From assembly GCF_000981585.1 (NCBI RefSeq), contig NZ_LN831776.1, positions 5,501,187 to 5,565,186 on the forward strand: a stretch of DNA of 64,000 bases, read 5' to 3'. A program made the translations under genes and the position numbers. The notes beneath the pieces are model-generated. The model saw nothing but the letters and a program-made list of their open reading frames with translations, ran no database searches and was not told the origin of the DNA. Position 1 is the first letter of the stretch, and each line of letters starts with the position of its first letter. Positions 7,816 through 15,811 of the stretch are shown here, in pieces. This DNA is from Paenibacillus riograndensis SBR5 (GTDB taxonomy: Bacteria > Bacillota > Bacilli > Paenibacillales > Paenibacillaceae).

Positions 7816-8205
7816 ATGATGGACCGCATGCGCATCGGTGAGTTGACAGAGCGAGCAGGGGTTACCCAACGCACGGTCCGCTATTACGAGAGCATCGGAC
7901 TGCTTCCTTCAGGCGAACGCGAAGGCAACGGTCATCACTACTATACGGAAGAGACGGTCGCCCGTCTGCGGAAGATTGATCAGTTGAAGAAGCTGGGCTT
8001 AAGTCTCGAGGAGATTGGGGACGTAATCGAGCTCTACTTTACGGATCCTAGCGGGGTGCAGCCGAAGCGGAAGGTTCTCGGCCTGCTGCGCCGGCATCTG
8101 GCCGACACGGACAAGAAGCTCGATGCACTGGGGCAGTTCCGCGACGATCTGCAATCCCACATCGAACGCTTCGAACAGTGGCTCGAGACCAATGATCGGG
8201 CCTAA
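7816..8205 (+). CDS. MerR-family transcriptional regulator
   Basis: 129 residues. The N-terminal helix-turn-helix and wing MRIGELTERAGVTQRTVRYY, then LPSGEREGNGHHYYTEETVARL, are unmistakably MerR-like. A coiled-coil dimerisation helix follows (about 80-125). The short C-terminus has no cysteine metal-binding loop, so it is not a metal sensor of the CueR/ZntR type. AAAGGAGTGAT precedes the start. The same palindrome occurs before this gene and before the dehydrogenase 67 bp downstream, so the pair is probably co-regulated by this protein. Confidence 0.9.
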   Translation: MMDRMRIGELTERAGVTQRTVRYYESIGLLPSGEREGNGHHYYTEETVARLRKIDQLKKLGLSLEEIGDVIELYFTDPSGVQPKRKVLGLLRRHLADTDKKLDALGQFRDDLQSHIERFEQWLETNDRA

Positions 8206-8222
8206 AATTTTTTTATTCAAAA

Positions 8223-8240
8223 CATGACGTTAACGTAATG
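8223..8240 (+). promoter_or_regulatory. Second copy of the MerR-associated palindrome
   Basis: CATGACGTTAACGTAATG, 16 of 18 positions symmetric with core ACGTTAACGT at 8227-8236, lies between the merR-like stop and the RBS of the dehydrogenase. It is identical in its 14-nt core to the site at 7775-7788. No clear -35/-10 pair accompanies it. Confidence 0.6.
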
Positions 8241-8271
8241 TTTTGAACATTTTGAAGGAGGAATGATATTA

Positions 8272-9096
8272 ATGAGCGAAAACATTGGATTTATCGGACT
8301 CGGCCTGCTCGGGCTGCCCATCGCAGCCAATCTGCTCCAAGCGCGGTACGCGCTGACCGTATATAACCGCACCGCAGACAAAGCAAAGCCGCTCGTTGCC
8401 CAAGGCGCATTGCAGGCAGCCCGTCCCGCCGACGCCGTGACGACGGGGGGCATCGTCGTCACCTTGGTGTGGGACGATGAAGCACTGGAAAGCGTCGTCG
8501 GAAGCGAGGATTTCCTGGAACGGCTCGGGCCGGGCGGCATTCACGTGTCGATGAGCACGGTGTCGCCGGATACTGGCAGAAAGCTGGCGGACTTGCACGC
8601 GCGGCACGGCTCCGTTTATGTCGAGGCGCCCGTCTTCGGGCGGCCCGAGGCGGCGGCTGCCAAGCAGCTGTGGATTCCCGTAGCGGGTCCGCAGGAAGCG
8701 AAGGAGCGGGTGCGGCCGGTGCTGGAGGCAATGGGAGCCAGAGGGATTTTTGACTTCGGTGAAGAGGCTGGTGCGGCCGTGCTGGTCAAGCTGATCGGCA
8801 ACTTCCTCATCGTCTCCGCGGGACGCTCGCTGGAGGAAGCACTGGGAATGGCCGAGCGCGGCGGGCTCGATCCCAAAGCGGTGGTCAACATGCTTACGAG
8901 CACGCTGTTTCCTGCCCCCATCTATCAATCCTACGGCAAAATGATCGCTGAGAAGACGGCAAATATCTCCGAAAGCAAAATTCCGCAGAAGGATGTCGGC
9001 CTCTTTCTGGCGGCGGCGCAAAACGCGCAGTTCCCCGCCCCGCTCGCCGGTCAGCTGCTTGACATGCTGGAGAGCGGGAACCGGAGCAGACCATAG
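8272..9096 (+). CDS. NAD(P)-binding beta-hydroxyacid dehydrogenase / imine-reductase-like oxidoreductase
   Basis: 274 residues of the 6-phosphogluconate / 3-hydroxyisobutyrate dehydrogenase superfamily. The Rossmann motif GFIGLGLLGLPIAANL is at residues 6-21; VYNRTADKAKPL suits NADP(H) (Arg after the strand-2 end). The substrate loop is VSMSTVSPDTGRKLA and the catalytic-lysine helix KLIGNFLIVSAG. It could equally be an imine reductase or succinic-semialdehyde-type reductase; the substrate is not readable. The start is ATG 8272, ten bases after AAGGAGG; ATG 8263 is too close to it. It follows the merR-like gene and its palindrome. A strong terminator follows. Confidence 0.88.
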   Translation: MSENIGFIGLGLLGLPIAANLLQARYALTVYNRTADKAKPLVAQGALQAARPADAVTTGGIVVTLVWDDEALESVVGSEDFLERLGPGGIHVSMSTVSPDTGRKLADLHARHGSVYVEAPVFGRPEAAAAKQLWIPVAGPQEAKERVRPVLEAMGARGIFDFGEEAGAAVLVKLIGNFLIVSAGRSLEEALGMAERGGLDPKAVVNMLTSTLFPAPIYQSYGKMIAEKTANISESKIPQKDVGLFLAAAQNAQFPAPLAGQLLDMLESGNRSRP

Positions 9097-9117
9097 CTTG
9101 AACCGATTCGCAAAATA

Positions 9118-9173
9118 AGAAGGGGCTGTCCTCAAGGTCACGTGAATGACCTGAGGGCAACCCCTTTTTTTCA
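9118..9173 (+). terminator. Rho-independent terminator after the dehydrogenase
   Basis: AGGGGCTGTCCTCAAGGTCA pairs with TGACCTGAGGGCAACCCCT across a short loop, then seven T. It ends the merR/dehydrogenase unit. The stretch from 9174 to 9458 that follows holds no gene or motif I can support. Confidence 0.9.
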
Positions 9174-9458
9174 TTGTAAAACCAAATGAAACCGTTCTTT
9201 GGAAAATGGATGCGACGAGCAACCATCAGAAAGAGAGGAGGCTAATAAAGTGCAGACCGGAACAAAAAATTATTTCATTGTCAGCTGCAGCCGGCACCAA
9301 CGACCAACGGCTACTCATCGCCCAAAGCCTCCCTGGCCGCCATAGGACCGGCCTCAACCGGAATTGTTCATAATCATTGGTACCCGTAAACAGTCAGTTG
9401 TCGGCGTCACGCAAAACAGCCCGATAACAGAGCCGGATGCTGCACTCGGCGCAAGGCT

Positions 9459-10250
9459 TTATCTTCCGTCCAGCAGATTGCCCAGGCCGCCGAGAATGCT
9501 GCCTTCTTCCTTGCGGCCGGAATTGCCCGCAGCCGACAGAATGCGGTCTGCCATCCGGCTGAACGGCAGTGATTGCACCCATACCTTGCCCGGCCCGCGC
9601 AAGGTGGCGAAGAACAGGCCTTCGCCGCCGAACAGCGCGGTTTTTACGCCTTTTACAAACTCAATGTTGTAATCTACCGATGAAGTCATCGCCACGAGAC
9701 AGCCGGTATCGAGCTTAATCGTCTCGCCGGGCTGCAGGGTACGCTCCATAATATAGCCGCCGGAGTGGACGAAGGAAAGTCCGTCCCCTTCAAGCTTTTG
9801 CATAATAAAGCCTTCACCGCCGAAGAAGCCCGCGCCCAGCTTACGCTGGAATTCAATCCCGATCGAGACTCCCTTGGCTGCACAGAGAAAAGAATCCTTC
9901 TGGCAGATGATTTTGCCGCCGTGCTGCTGAAGATCCAGGGGAATGATTTTGCCCGGATACGGGGCGGCAAAGGTTACACTTTTGCGGCCATAGGCTCCGC
10001 TGTGGGTGAAGACAGTCATGAACAGGCTCTCACCGGTCAGCAGGCGTTTGCCTGCGCCCATCAGCTTGCCCATCAGCCCGCCTCCGCGTGAACCTGTGCC
10101 GTCGCCGAAGATCGTTTCCATGGAAATTTCCGGGTCCATCATCATGAAGCTGCCAGCCTCGGCAATCACGCTCTCGCCCGGATCAAGCTGCACCTCAACA
10201 CACTGAATTTCCTCACCCATAATCACGTAATCAATCTCATGTGCGCTCAA
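9459..10250 (-). CDS. AIM24 / TIGR00266-family protein
   Basis: 263 residues in the AIM24 double-stranded beta-helix family, conserved in bacteria and yeast mitochondria with no established biochemical role. Family features: VQLDPGESVIAEAGSFMMM near the N-terminus, glycine-rich turns (GDGTGSRGGGLMGK, GGEGFIMQKLEGDG), FVHSGGYIMERTL and TGCLVAMTSSVDYNIEFVKG. The start is TTG 10250, which follows AGGAGG by seven bases and gives the usual MSAHEIDY opening; the ATG at 10280 lies upstream of the RBS. No signal peptide. The gene stands alone. Confidence 0.87.
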   Translation of the reverse strand: MSAHEIDYVIMGEEIQCVEVQLDPGESVIAEAGSFMMMDPEISMETIFGDGTGSRGGGLMGKLMGAGKRLLTGESLFMTVFTHSGAYGRKSVTFAAPYPGKIIPLDLQQHGGKIICQKDSFLCAAKGVSIGIEFQRKLGAGFFGGEGFIMQKLEGDGLSFVHSGGYIMERTLQPGETIKLDTGCLVAMTSSVDYNIEFVKGVKTALFGGEGLFFATLRGPGKVWVQSLPFSRMADRILSAAGNSGRKEEGSILGGLGNLLDGR

Positions 10251-10404
10251 TAGTATTCCTCCTAAAATTGTGGTGAGCACTGCTTCATCAGCTTATTCTC
10301 ACTTTGCTATGTAATCCTATGTCTGAACAGCTGAGATATATACGCGTCCCGTTCTTCACTGGTTTCAGGATGACTCCAAAAATATTTTCACACCAAAACC
10401 TGAT

Positions 10405-10445
10405 ACAAAAAAGGCCAGCCCGTTGTTCATTTGGCTGACCTTTTC
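10405..10445. terminator. Hairpin downstream of the yitT-like gene
   Basis: AAAAAAGG-CCAGCC...GGCTGACCTTTT forms a stem with T on one side and A on the other, so it could act in either direction. It lies 36 bp beyond the stop of the minus-strand YitT gene. Confidence 0.65.
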
Positions 10446-10480
10446 GCTTATCCCTGAAACAGGGGCTGATTCTGAACTTG

Positions 10481-11152
10481 TCACATTACGGTGCCGTCGT
10501 GCGGCTTGCTTAGTGTGGGCTGAATGGTTGGAGCTTTGCCCAGCTTAGGTCTGCCAAGTGAGGTTGTAAACGTAATAACGTAGCCGGCTACGACTACTGC
10601 CATTACTGTGTACAGCGTTTCCTTGAGAGGCATGTAGAAAAGCGATAATGCCAGAACGATTACATCCATCAGGATAAATACGGTTCCTACCTTAATCCCC
10701 TTCCATTCACTGATCAGCAGCGACAAAATGTCGTCACCGCCGCTTGCCCCGCCGCCGCGCAGGACCATTCCTGCTCCTAGACCTGTCAGTACACCGGACA
10801 ACAGCGCCGCGAGCGGCAGGTTATCCTGCAAATTGATCACCCATCCGGAATACCGTTCCATCAGACTGTAGAATACCGTGAAGGCCCCTACGGAGATGAA
10901 GGTGTTCAAGACGAACGCTCTCCCTTTGAAGATCATCGCAATTAAGAGTACTGGAATGTCTAAGATTAGAATTGTTAAAGAAGGCGAAATGCCTAGCACA
11001 TATTTGCCAAGCAGCGATAAGCCTACAAATCCGCCCTCGGTCAAATGATTCTGATAATTAATGTGATAATAAGTAAATGCAAGCAGCAATGTTCCGGACA
11101 AAATGATAGTGAGTCGTAGCGGCATTCCCATGCCACTGTCTTGTTTCCTCAT
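10481..11152 (-). CDS. YitT-family (DUF161) integral membrane protein
   Basis: 223 residues with five or six hydrophobic helices (about 12-26, 45-75, 82-99, 112-131, 152-172 and 178-195) and the family motifs TEGGFVGLSLLGKYVLGISPS near the N-terminus and LRGGGASGGDDILSLLI in the middle. YitT-like proteins are widespread in Bacillota; their transport function is not settled. It is shorter than the usual ~280 residues because the cytoplasmic C-terminal DUF2179 domain is absent. GGGGAG precedes the ATG. A structured leader may precede it (11197-11267). Confidence 0.85.
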   Translation of the reverse strand: MRKQDSGMGMPLRLTIILSGTLLLAFTYYHINYQNHLTEGGFVGLSLLGKYVLGISPSLTILILDIPVLLIAMIFKGRAFVLNTFISVGAFTVFYSLMERYSGWVINLQDNLPLAALLSGVLTGLGAGMVLRGGGASGGDDILSLLISEWKGIKVGTVFILMDVIVLALSLFYMPLKETLYTVMAVVVAGYVITFTTSLGRPKLGKAPTIQPTLSKPHDGTVM

Positions 11153-11196
11153 ACAGGTCTCCCCTTATCGTATATGGCGGCTTAGACATCTGCCAA

Positions 11197-11267
11197 GCCT
11201 CTACGACGGGTCTGACCGGAGGAAGTGTTACTCCTTCGCATACAATACTCCCTTCCCTCGCAGAGGC
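11197..11267 (-). ncRNA. Possible structured 5' leader of the yitT-like gene
   Basis: Read on the minus strand, GCCTCTGCGA and TCGTAGAGGC (one G-U pair) close a 71-nt domain with smaller complementary pieces inside, such as CGAAGG/CCTTCG-like and CTTCCTCC segments. It ends 45 nt before the yitT start codon. I could not match it to any riboswitch class I know. A riboswitch, a protein-binding leader or chance are all open. The rest of 11268-11503 shows only AT-rich promoter-like DNA. Confidence 0.3.
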
Positions 11268-11503
11268 GGCTAACGTCAATAAACAACGATTCGCGCACTT
11301 TCTACAGGGAAGCTAAGTATAAGACAGATCATAACGTTTCCAAATCGTCCTTTGGGGAATCGTCCTTCGGGGACACATGGTATCCTGATCCTTTCTCTAA
11401 TTTGATATGTTCTGAATAGATTATACCACGCGGAAGTACCAGTCTAAACAAGTTTCCATTAAAAAGCATAAAGAATCATGTAAAAATTCTGTAAAAACGG
11501 CAT

Positions 11504-12004
11504 TTAACCCGGATTACGCAGCAGACGGTTGACCGTCTCCCGCCGCACGCCAATCAGCTGCCCGATCTCCTCCTGTGTCAATAAATCCGTCAGCTCTGCG
11601 CCATGGGAATATTCAAGAAGCCAGCGTTTCAGCAGATCCAGCCGCTCTCCGGGAGTGCCAACCGTAAGGTGGTCCAGGCGGGTCTGCATGAAACGCACCT
11701 TCTCTTGAAGCAGCAAGGCGATCTCCATCACCTTATCCGGATCTTCGCGCAGCTCCCGGTACCATTCCGCTGCCGGGACAAGCTCCACTTCACTTTTCAT
11801 CATCGCTACAGCCGTTCCATGCGCCTCCTTCGGTGAAATGAGTGAATGATGGGGGACGGTCTCCCCGGGGTACAAGAGATTGAACAGCACCATGTTCCCA
11901 TTCTCATGCAGCCGGATTACCTTAAAGAGTCCGCTCTTCACCTGAAACAGATTCTGGCAGGCATCCCCTTGGCGGAACAGGACCTCTCCTTTATGCAAAA
12001 TCAT
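11504..12004 (-). CDS. Crp/Fnr-family transcriptional regulator
   Basis: 166 residues: a short cyclic-nucleotide-binding-like beta-barrel (FRQGDACQNLFQVKSGLFKV, then LLYPGETV) and a C-terminal helix-turn-helix in LTQEEIGQLIGVRRETVNRLL. It is about 40-60 residues shorter than typical Crp/Fnr members; it lacks the first ~20-30 residues and ends abruptly after RLLRNPG, with no wing residues. It has a single Cys (ACQNL), so it is not a 4Fe-4S Fnr. RBS AAGGAGAGAG precedes the ATG. It lies 200 bp beyond the end of the STM4011-4015-like operon in the same orientation. Confidence 0.82.
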   Translation of the reverse strand: MILHKGEVLFRQGDACQNLFQVKSGLFKVIRLHENGNMVLFNLLYPGETVPHHSLISPKEAHGTAVAMMKSEVELVPAAEWYRELREDPDKVMEIALLLQEKVRFMQTRLDHLTVGTPGERLDLLKRWLLEYSHGAELTDLLTQEEIGQLIGVRRETVNRLLRNPG

Positions 12005-12204
12005 CCCGCTCTCTCCTTTATATTCTCAGTATGTATTACTCTATTCTACAAAATGTAAAGAAACCCTGTACCAAATTGCAGGCAGGGCACGATTTAGTCA
12101 AATTTACCAGAAGTTGAGCCATATTAAGCTAAACTCACTCCTGCCCTTTTATTAGTTGAACGTCCCGCTTAATAGTGCGCTCTGCCGGTTCAATGCCGAC
12201 TGGC

Positions 12205-12738
12205 CTACCCTTGCTGCTGCCGTTTCTCCAGCCAAGCCAGCAGTTCATCAGCACAATCCTCCGGCGGATGTTTGGCCGTGTATAACGTAAGCTCGGGGCT
12301 GGCAGGAGCCTCATAAGGATCGGAGATGCCGGTAAAAGAGGGAAGCTCGCCACGGCGGGCTTTGGCATATAAGCCTTTGACATCCCGTGCTTCGCAAATC
12401 TCCAGCGGACAATTCACGTACACTTCTACGAATCCGGGCAGCTGCTGCCGGGCATGGCTGCGCATTTCGGCATAAGGACTGATCAGCGAGATCACCGTTA
12501 TCACACCATGCCGGTTCAGCAGCTCCGCAACATAGACCGCCCGGCGGATGTTCTCGAAGCGGTCTTCCCGGCTGAATCCGAGTCCGCGTCCGATGCTGCG
12601 CCGCAGCTCATCCCCGTCCAGCCATTCCACGGCCTGCCCGGCTGCCCGCAGCCTGTCTGTAACCAGCGCGGCAACCGTAGATTTGCCGGCCCCGGACAGC
12701 CCCGTGAGCCAGAGGGTAATTCCCCGGTTGACACTCAT
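12205..12738 (-). CDS. cysC: Adenylylsulfate (APS) kinase-like protein
   Basis: 177 residues with P-loop GLSGAGKST (about 13-21), DGDELRRSIGRGLGFS, RRAVYVAELLNRHG and SLISPYAEMR, all diagnostic of APS kinase, which phosphorylates adenosine 5'-phosphosulfate to PAPS. The family assignment is firm; the role here is not. The gene starts inside the last codon of the upstream radical SAM gene (4-nt overlap) and is the last of six genes in the cassette, far from any sulfate-assimilation gene in view. It may supply PAPS to, or act as a dedicated kinase in, the cassette's unknown chemistry. Confidence 0.88.
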   Translation of the reverse strand: MSVNRGITLWLTGLSGAGKSTVAALVTDRLRAAGQAVEWLDGDELRRSIGRGLGFSREDRFENIRRAVYVAELLNRHGVITVISLISPYAEMRSHARQQLPGFVEVYVNCPLEICEARDVKGLYAKARRGELPSFTGISDPYEAPASPELTLYTAKHPPEDCADELLAWLEKRQQQG

Positions 12739-13607
12739 TCTTTTCCCTCCCGTACCCCGCAGGGGATTCGTTCCAGCAGCCCGGCTCCGTACACCTGCTG
12801 CAGCTGCAGCTCAGGCATATGGATATACCCGATATAGCAGTCACAGACCTTCATGCGGCAGCTCCGTTCCGCCGATAAGCCTTCCAGCCCGTCCCGGTAG
12901 AGGTTGCCGATAACTCCCCTGTCCTTATAGCAGCGTTTGACCTGGCCGGGACCCTGCACATAGAACACACTGCTGCCTGCACCGCAGGCTTTGCCCAGGC
13001 TTTCGTAGTCCCTCGCATTGAGCATGAAATACGGATCTATGCCGCTGAGGAAGGCTATATCTTCCCCCGTATAATAATTGGGCTTATCCTTGTAGGCATT
13101 CACCCACAAATAGACTTCTTCCGGCAGGGCTGCACGAAGGGAAGCTATGGCCTCAAAGCTGCTTCGAATCCCGACGCTGCCCACACTGAGTGGAATGCCC
13201 TGCTCATACACAGCCATACATTGAGCAAGAAACCGCTGCTCCGTGACCTGACCCGGATGGTAGGTTGCCCAGAAGGCGGCCTTGTGCGGGTTCAGCCGGG
13301 CAGCGAAATCAAGCCCGGCCGACAGATTAGTCTGAATGGCCACCTTGTCGATATGGTCCAGATTGGAGAGCGTGATCATGGCCTCTTTATACCAGCGGTG
13401 AATCAGCGCCTCGCCGTAAGGATTGAAGAAGATAGACAGGCAGTGGCCTTCGGCTCCCTGGGCGGAAGCCCAGCGGACAAACGCCTCCAGCTCCTCGCGG
13501 TCCTTGGCAAGGCGCTCCGCACTGTCTCTGGTTTTGCCAAATGGACAATAAGGGCAATCATAGTTGCAGGAGGTGAGTGCGCCCCGGTAGTAAAGAACAG
13601 CTCTCAT
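12735..13607 (-). CDS. STM4011-family radical SAM protein
   Basis: 290 residues. The radical SAM cluster motif CNYDCPYC is at residues 14-21 right at the N-terminus, followed by IFFNPYGEALIH (the GGEP-like region). The C-terminal part has further cysteines: KACGAGSS, KRCYKDRG, CRMKVCDCYIGYIHM, which may hold a second cluster as in SPASM-like enzymes. This layout matches the STM4011 family of the Salmonella STM4011-STM4015 cassette, whose reaction is unknown. Its start overlaps the stop of the STM4012-like gene by 4 nt, and its stop overlaps the cysC-like start by 4 nt. Confidence 0.85.
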   Translation of the reverse strand: MRAVLYYRGALTSCNYDCPYCPFGKTRDSAERLAKDREELEAFVRWASAQGAEGHCLSIFFNPYGEALIHRWYKEAMITLSNLDHIDKVAIQTNLSAGLDFAARLNPHKAAFWATYHPGQVTEQRFLAQCMAVYEQGIPLSVGSVGIRSSFEAIASLRAALPEEVYLWVNAYKDKPNYYTGEDIAFLSGIDPYFMLNARDYESLGKACGAGSSVFYVQGPGQVKRCYKDRGVIGNLYRDGLEGLSAERSCRMKVCDCYIGYIHMPELQLQQVYGAGLLERIPCGVREGKE

Positions 13608-14989
13608 GGCAAAACAAACCTTTCCATCTGTTCCCTGATTTCGCCTGAAATAAACCAGTCGCCGATTGAATCAGAGTAGCCGAGGCCTTCCGGGGTCAAG
13701 CGCAATCTGCCTTCTTCTTCCCTGCCCAGGCCGCTCTGCAGCAGCAGCCCCAGCTCCGGGTGATCCCTCCACAGGGAAGATCCAAACCGCCCGCTGTAGT
13801 CCGCCAGCTTCAGTCCTTCGCTGTGCAGAACCGCCTTCAGAATATACCGCCGCTTCTGCTCTTCCAGGCTTAACACAATGCCATAATCTGCCGTGTCGTA
13901 GCGTTCAGCCGCAACGTAATCGGCGATAATGCTCTCCGTAGCCTTGCGGCTGACTCCGTAACGGGACGCATAATGCACATTCCGGGTATAGGATCTGGCT
14001 CCGCAGCCCAAGCCTACCATCCCTTCCTCCTGGCAACTGTAATCTATGATTGATTTGTGCGTTCCGGCGGTTGCCCTGGCAAAGCGGCGCATGGAATATT
14101 GAGTGTAGCCATGCTCTGCCAAAAGCTGTTGCGCAGCCCTATAACATTCATGGCGGATGTCCGTCTGCCGCCGGATATCCTCCGGTTTCACGATCGTATG
14201 ATCACGCGTATACAGCGGATAAATAAAAATTTCCTCCGGCTCATGGTTAACCGCCTGCTCCAGGGAATACAGCCAGGAGTCTACAGTCTGACCCGGGAGA
14301 CCGTAGATCAGATCCAGATTCAGAACAGGAAAATCATACAGCTTCAGCAGCTCCAGCGCCCGGTATACCTCATCGGGATTCTGCGGGCGGTAAATGGCTG
14401 CCGACTCGGCAGCGACAAAGCTCTGGATGCCCATGCTGACCCGGTCCACGGTATGCTCCTTCAGGATATTCAGCTTGTCCTCTGTCAGCGTCTCGGGAGA
14501 GGTTTCTACCGAGATCGAAGCCGAGGCCGGGTCCAAACCCATGATATCCTCAGCAATCCGGAACAGCCTGCGGAGCTGTGCTGGAGCAAGCAAGCTGGGG
14601 GTGCCGCCCCCGATGGCGAACCTTGCAAACGGCTTGCCGCCGGTGAATGCTGCCCACTGCCTGGCCTGGCGCTCCAAAGCATCCACATACACGGTATGCA
14701 CCTCCGCCCGCTTGTCAGGCAGGGTGAACAGGTTGCAGAAGCCGCAGCGCGCGCCGCAAAAAGGAATGTGCATATACAGAAAAAAGCTCTCCGCAGGCTC
14801 CTCCCGCCAAAGCGGCTCCAGCGGAACCGGCGGATTAAGGTCGCGGTAAGCGGTTTTGTGCGGATAGGAATATAGATAGTTGCGGTAAGGATCAGCGGTA
14901 ATGTGTTCTCTCCACTGCGTAACGTCCTCCGAAGGGAATGGTGTTCTTCCGTCATCGCGGAGATGCAGGGGAGGCTGTGTTGACGTCAT
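13604..14989 (-). CDS. STM4012-family HemN-like radical SAM protein
   Basis: 461 residues. The cluster motif CGARCGFC is near residue 78-85 after the YMHIPF opening typical of HemN-like enzymes, followed by FAIGGGTPSLL, VSMGIQSF and LNLDLIYGLPGQT. The C-terminal half carries a HemN-C-like domain. True coproporphyrinogen dehydrogenase is unlikely: the neighbours and the odd N-terminal 60 residues fit the STM4012 family instead. ATG 14989 follows AAAGGATGGAGA. It lies 36 nt after the STM4013-like gene and overlaps the next radical SAM gene by 4 nt. Confidence 0.87.
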   Translation of the reverse strand: MTSTQPPLHLRDDGRTPFPSEDVTQWREHITADPYRNYLYSYPHKTAYRDLNPPVPLEPLWREEPAESFFLYMHIPFCGARCGFCNLFTLPDKRAEVHTVYVDALERQARQWAAFTGGKPFARFAIGGGTPSLLAPAQLRRLFRIAEDIMGLDPASASISVETSPETLTEDKLNILKEHTVDRVSMGIQSFVAAESAAIYRPQNPDEVYRALELLKLYDFPVLNLDLIYGLPGQTVDSWLYSLEQAVNHEPEEIFIYPLYTRDHTIVKPEDIRRQTDIRHECYRAAQQLLAEHGYTQYSMRRFARATAGTHKSIIDYSCQEEGMVGLGCGARSYTRNVHYASRYGVSRKATESIIADYVAAERYDTADYGIVLSLEEQKRRYILKAVLHSEGLKLADYSGRFGSSLWRDHPELGLLLQSGLGREEEGRLRLTPEGLGYSDSIGDWFISGEIREQMERFVLP

Positions 14990-15025
14990 ACGGTCTCCAT
15001 CCTTTCGGTAAAATCGGGTGAATGG

Positions 15026-15811
15026 CTAAAGGAAAAACTCCCGGTAAGGGACATTCCACACGGTTTCATGCGCCAGCCTGTGTCCATGGTAGCCATCTTC
15101 GCCGAAAGCCTCGCCATGATCTGAAAAAGCCAGGCAAAAGACCGGATTGCCGCGTTCACGAAAGGCCCCGAACAGCCGGCCCAGCTCGCCGTCGACATAA
15201 CGCAGCGCAGCGCGCTGGGTGTCTATGGAATCTTTGCGAGCACCCGGCACAAAATAGTGATTCGGCCCGTGGATCGCCGAGACATTCAGAAACAGGAACA
15301 GCCTCTGATCCAGCGGGGTGTCCTTCAGCAGCTTCAGGGCATGGTTCACCTGATGTTCTGTGGACCGGGGATTCGTGACCCCGAACGTCATCCGCCAGTA
15401 GCTGTGCTGGAAATAGCCCGGCAGGACCCGGGCGAGCGGTACTTTTTTGCTAAAAAAAATCACGCCCCCAATGCAAAGGGTCCGATAACCGGCAGCGGCA
15501 AGCCCTGACACAACATCCGGCGTATCAAACAGCCAGGTGTCGGGATGGGTCTTCATCCCGGTGTTCCGCGAGTGGAACAGCCTCACATGCCGGGATTTGT
15601 CCGTGGTAGCCGGGGTAGGCAAAAAACCGCCGAAAAAGGCATGATGCGCGGCATAGGTGAAGCTCCCGGGGGTATGCCTTTTTTCCCAGGAACCGGTCCC
15701 GCACAGATTGGGGCAGTTCGCTTCCTCCAGAACCGCAGCATCATAGCGGAGCGTGTCGAGTGTAATCATCAGCAGATCGTGGCTGCCGACAACAGCATTC
15801 ATGTCTGTCAT
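15026..15811 (-). CDS. STM4013/SEN3800-family sulfatase-like hydrolase
   Basis: 261 residues of the alkaline phosphatase / sulfatase superfamily. Metal-binding elements: DLLMITLDTLRYDA at the N-terminus and FSDHGEAFGEDGYHGHRLAHE near the C-terminus. The usual Cys/Ser-X-Pro-X-Arg sulfatase site is missing; SFTYAAHHAFFGGFLP sits at the nucleophile position, so a Thr nucleophile as in phosphoethanolamine transferases is possible. No signal peptide or membrane helix, so it should be cytosolic, unusual for the superfamily. ATG 15811 overlaps the preceding stop (ATGA) and follows AGGAAGGA; the in-frame start at 15847 is inside the previous gene. Confidence 0.85.
   Translation of the reverse strand: MTDMNAVVGSHDLLMITLDTLRYDAAVLEEANCPNLCGTGSWEKRHTPGSFTYAAHHAFFGGFLPTPATTDKSRHVRLFHSRNTGMKTHPDTWLFDTPDVVSGLAAAGYRTLCIGGVIFFSKKVPLARVLPGYFQHSYWRMTFGVTNPRSTEHQVNHALKLLKDTPLDQRLFLFLNVSAIHGPNHYFVPGARKDSIDTQRAALRYVDGELGRLFGAFRERGNPVFCLAFSDHGEAFGEDGYHGHRLAHETVWNVPYREFFL

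Noticed and set aside
9174..9458. A gene or leader in the gap after the dehydrogenase terminator
   Set aside because: No frame with RBS, no hairpin beyond the terminator, and no match to the repeat families.
13604..14989. Annotation as oxygen-independent coproporphyrinogen III oxidase (HemN)
   Set aside because: The HemN-like core is present but the N-terminal region and the cassette context fit the STM4012 family; no heme genes are near.
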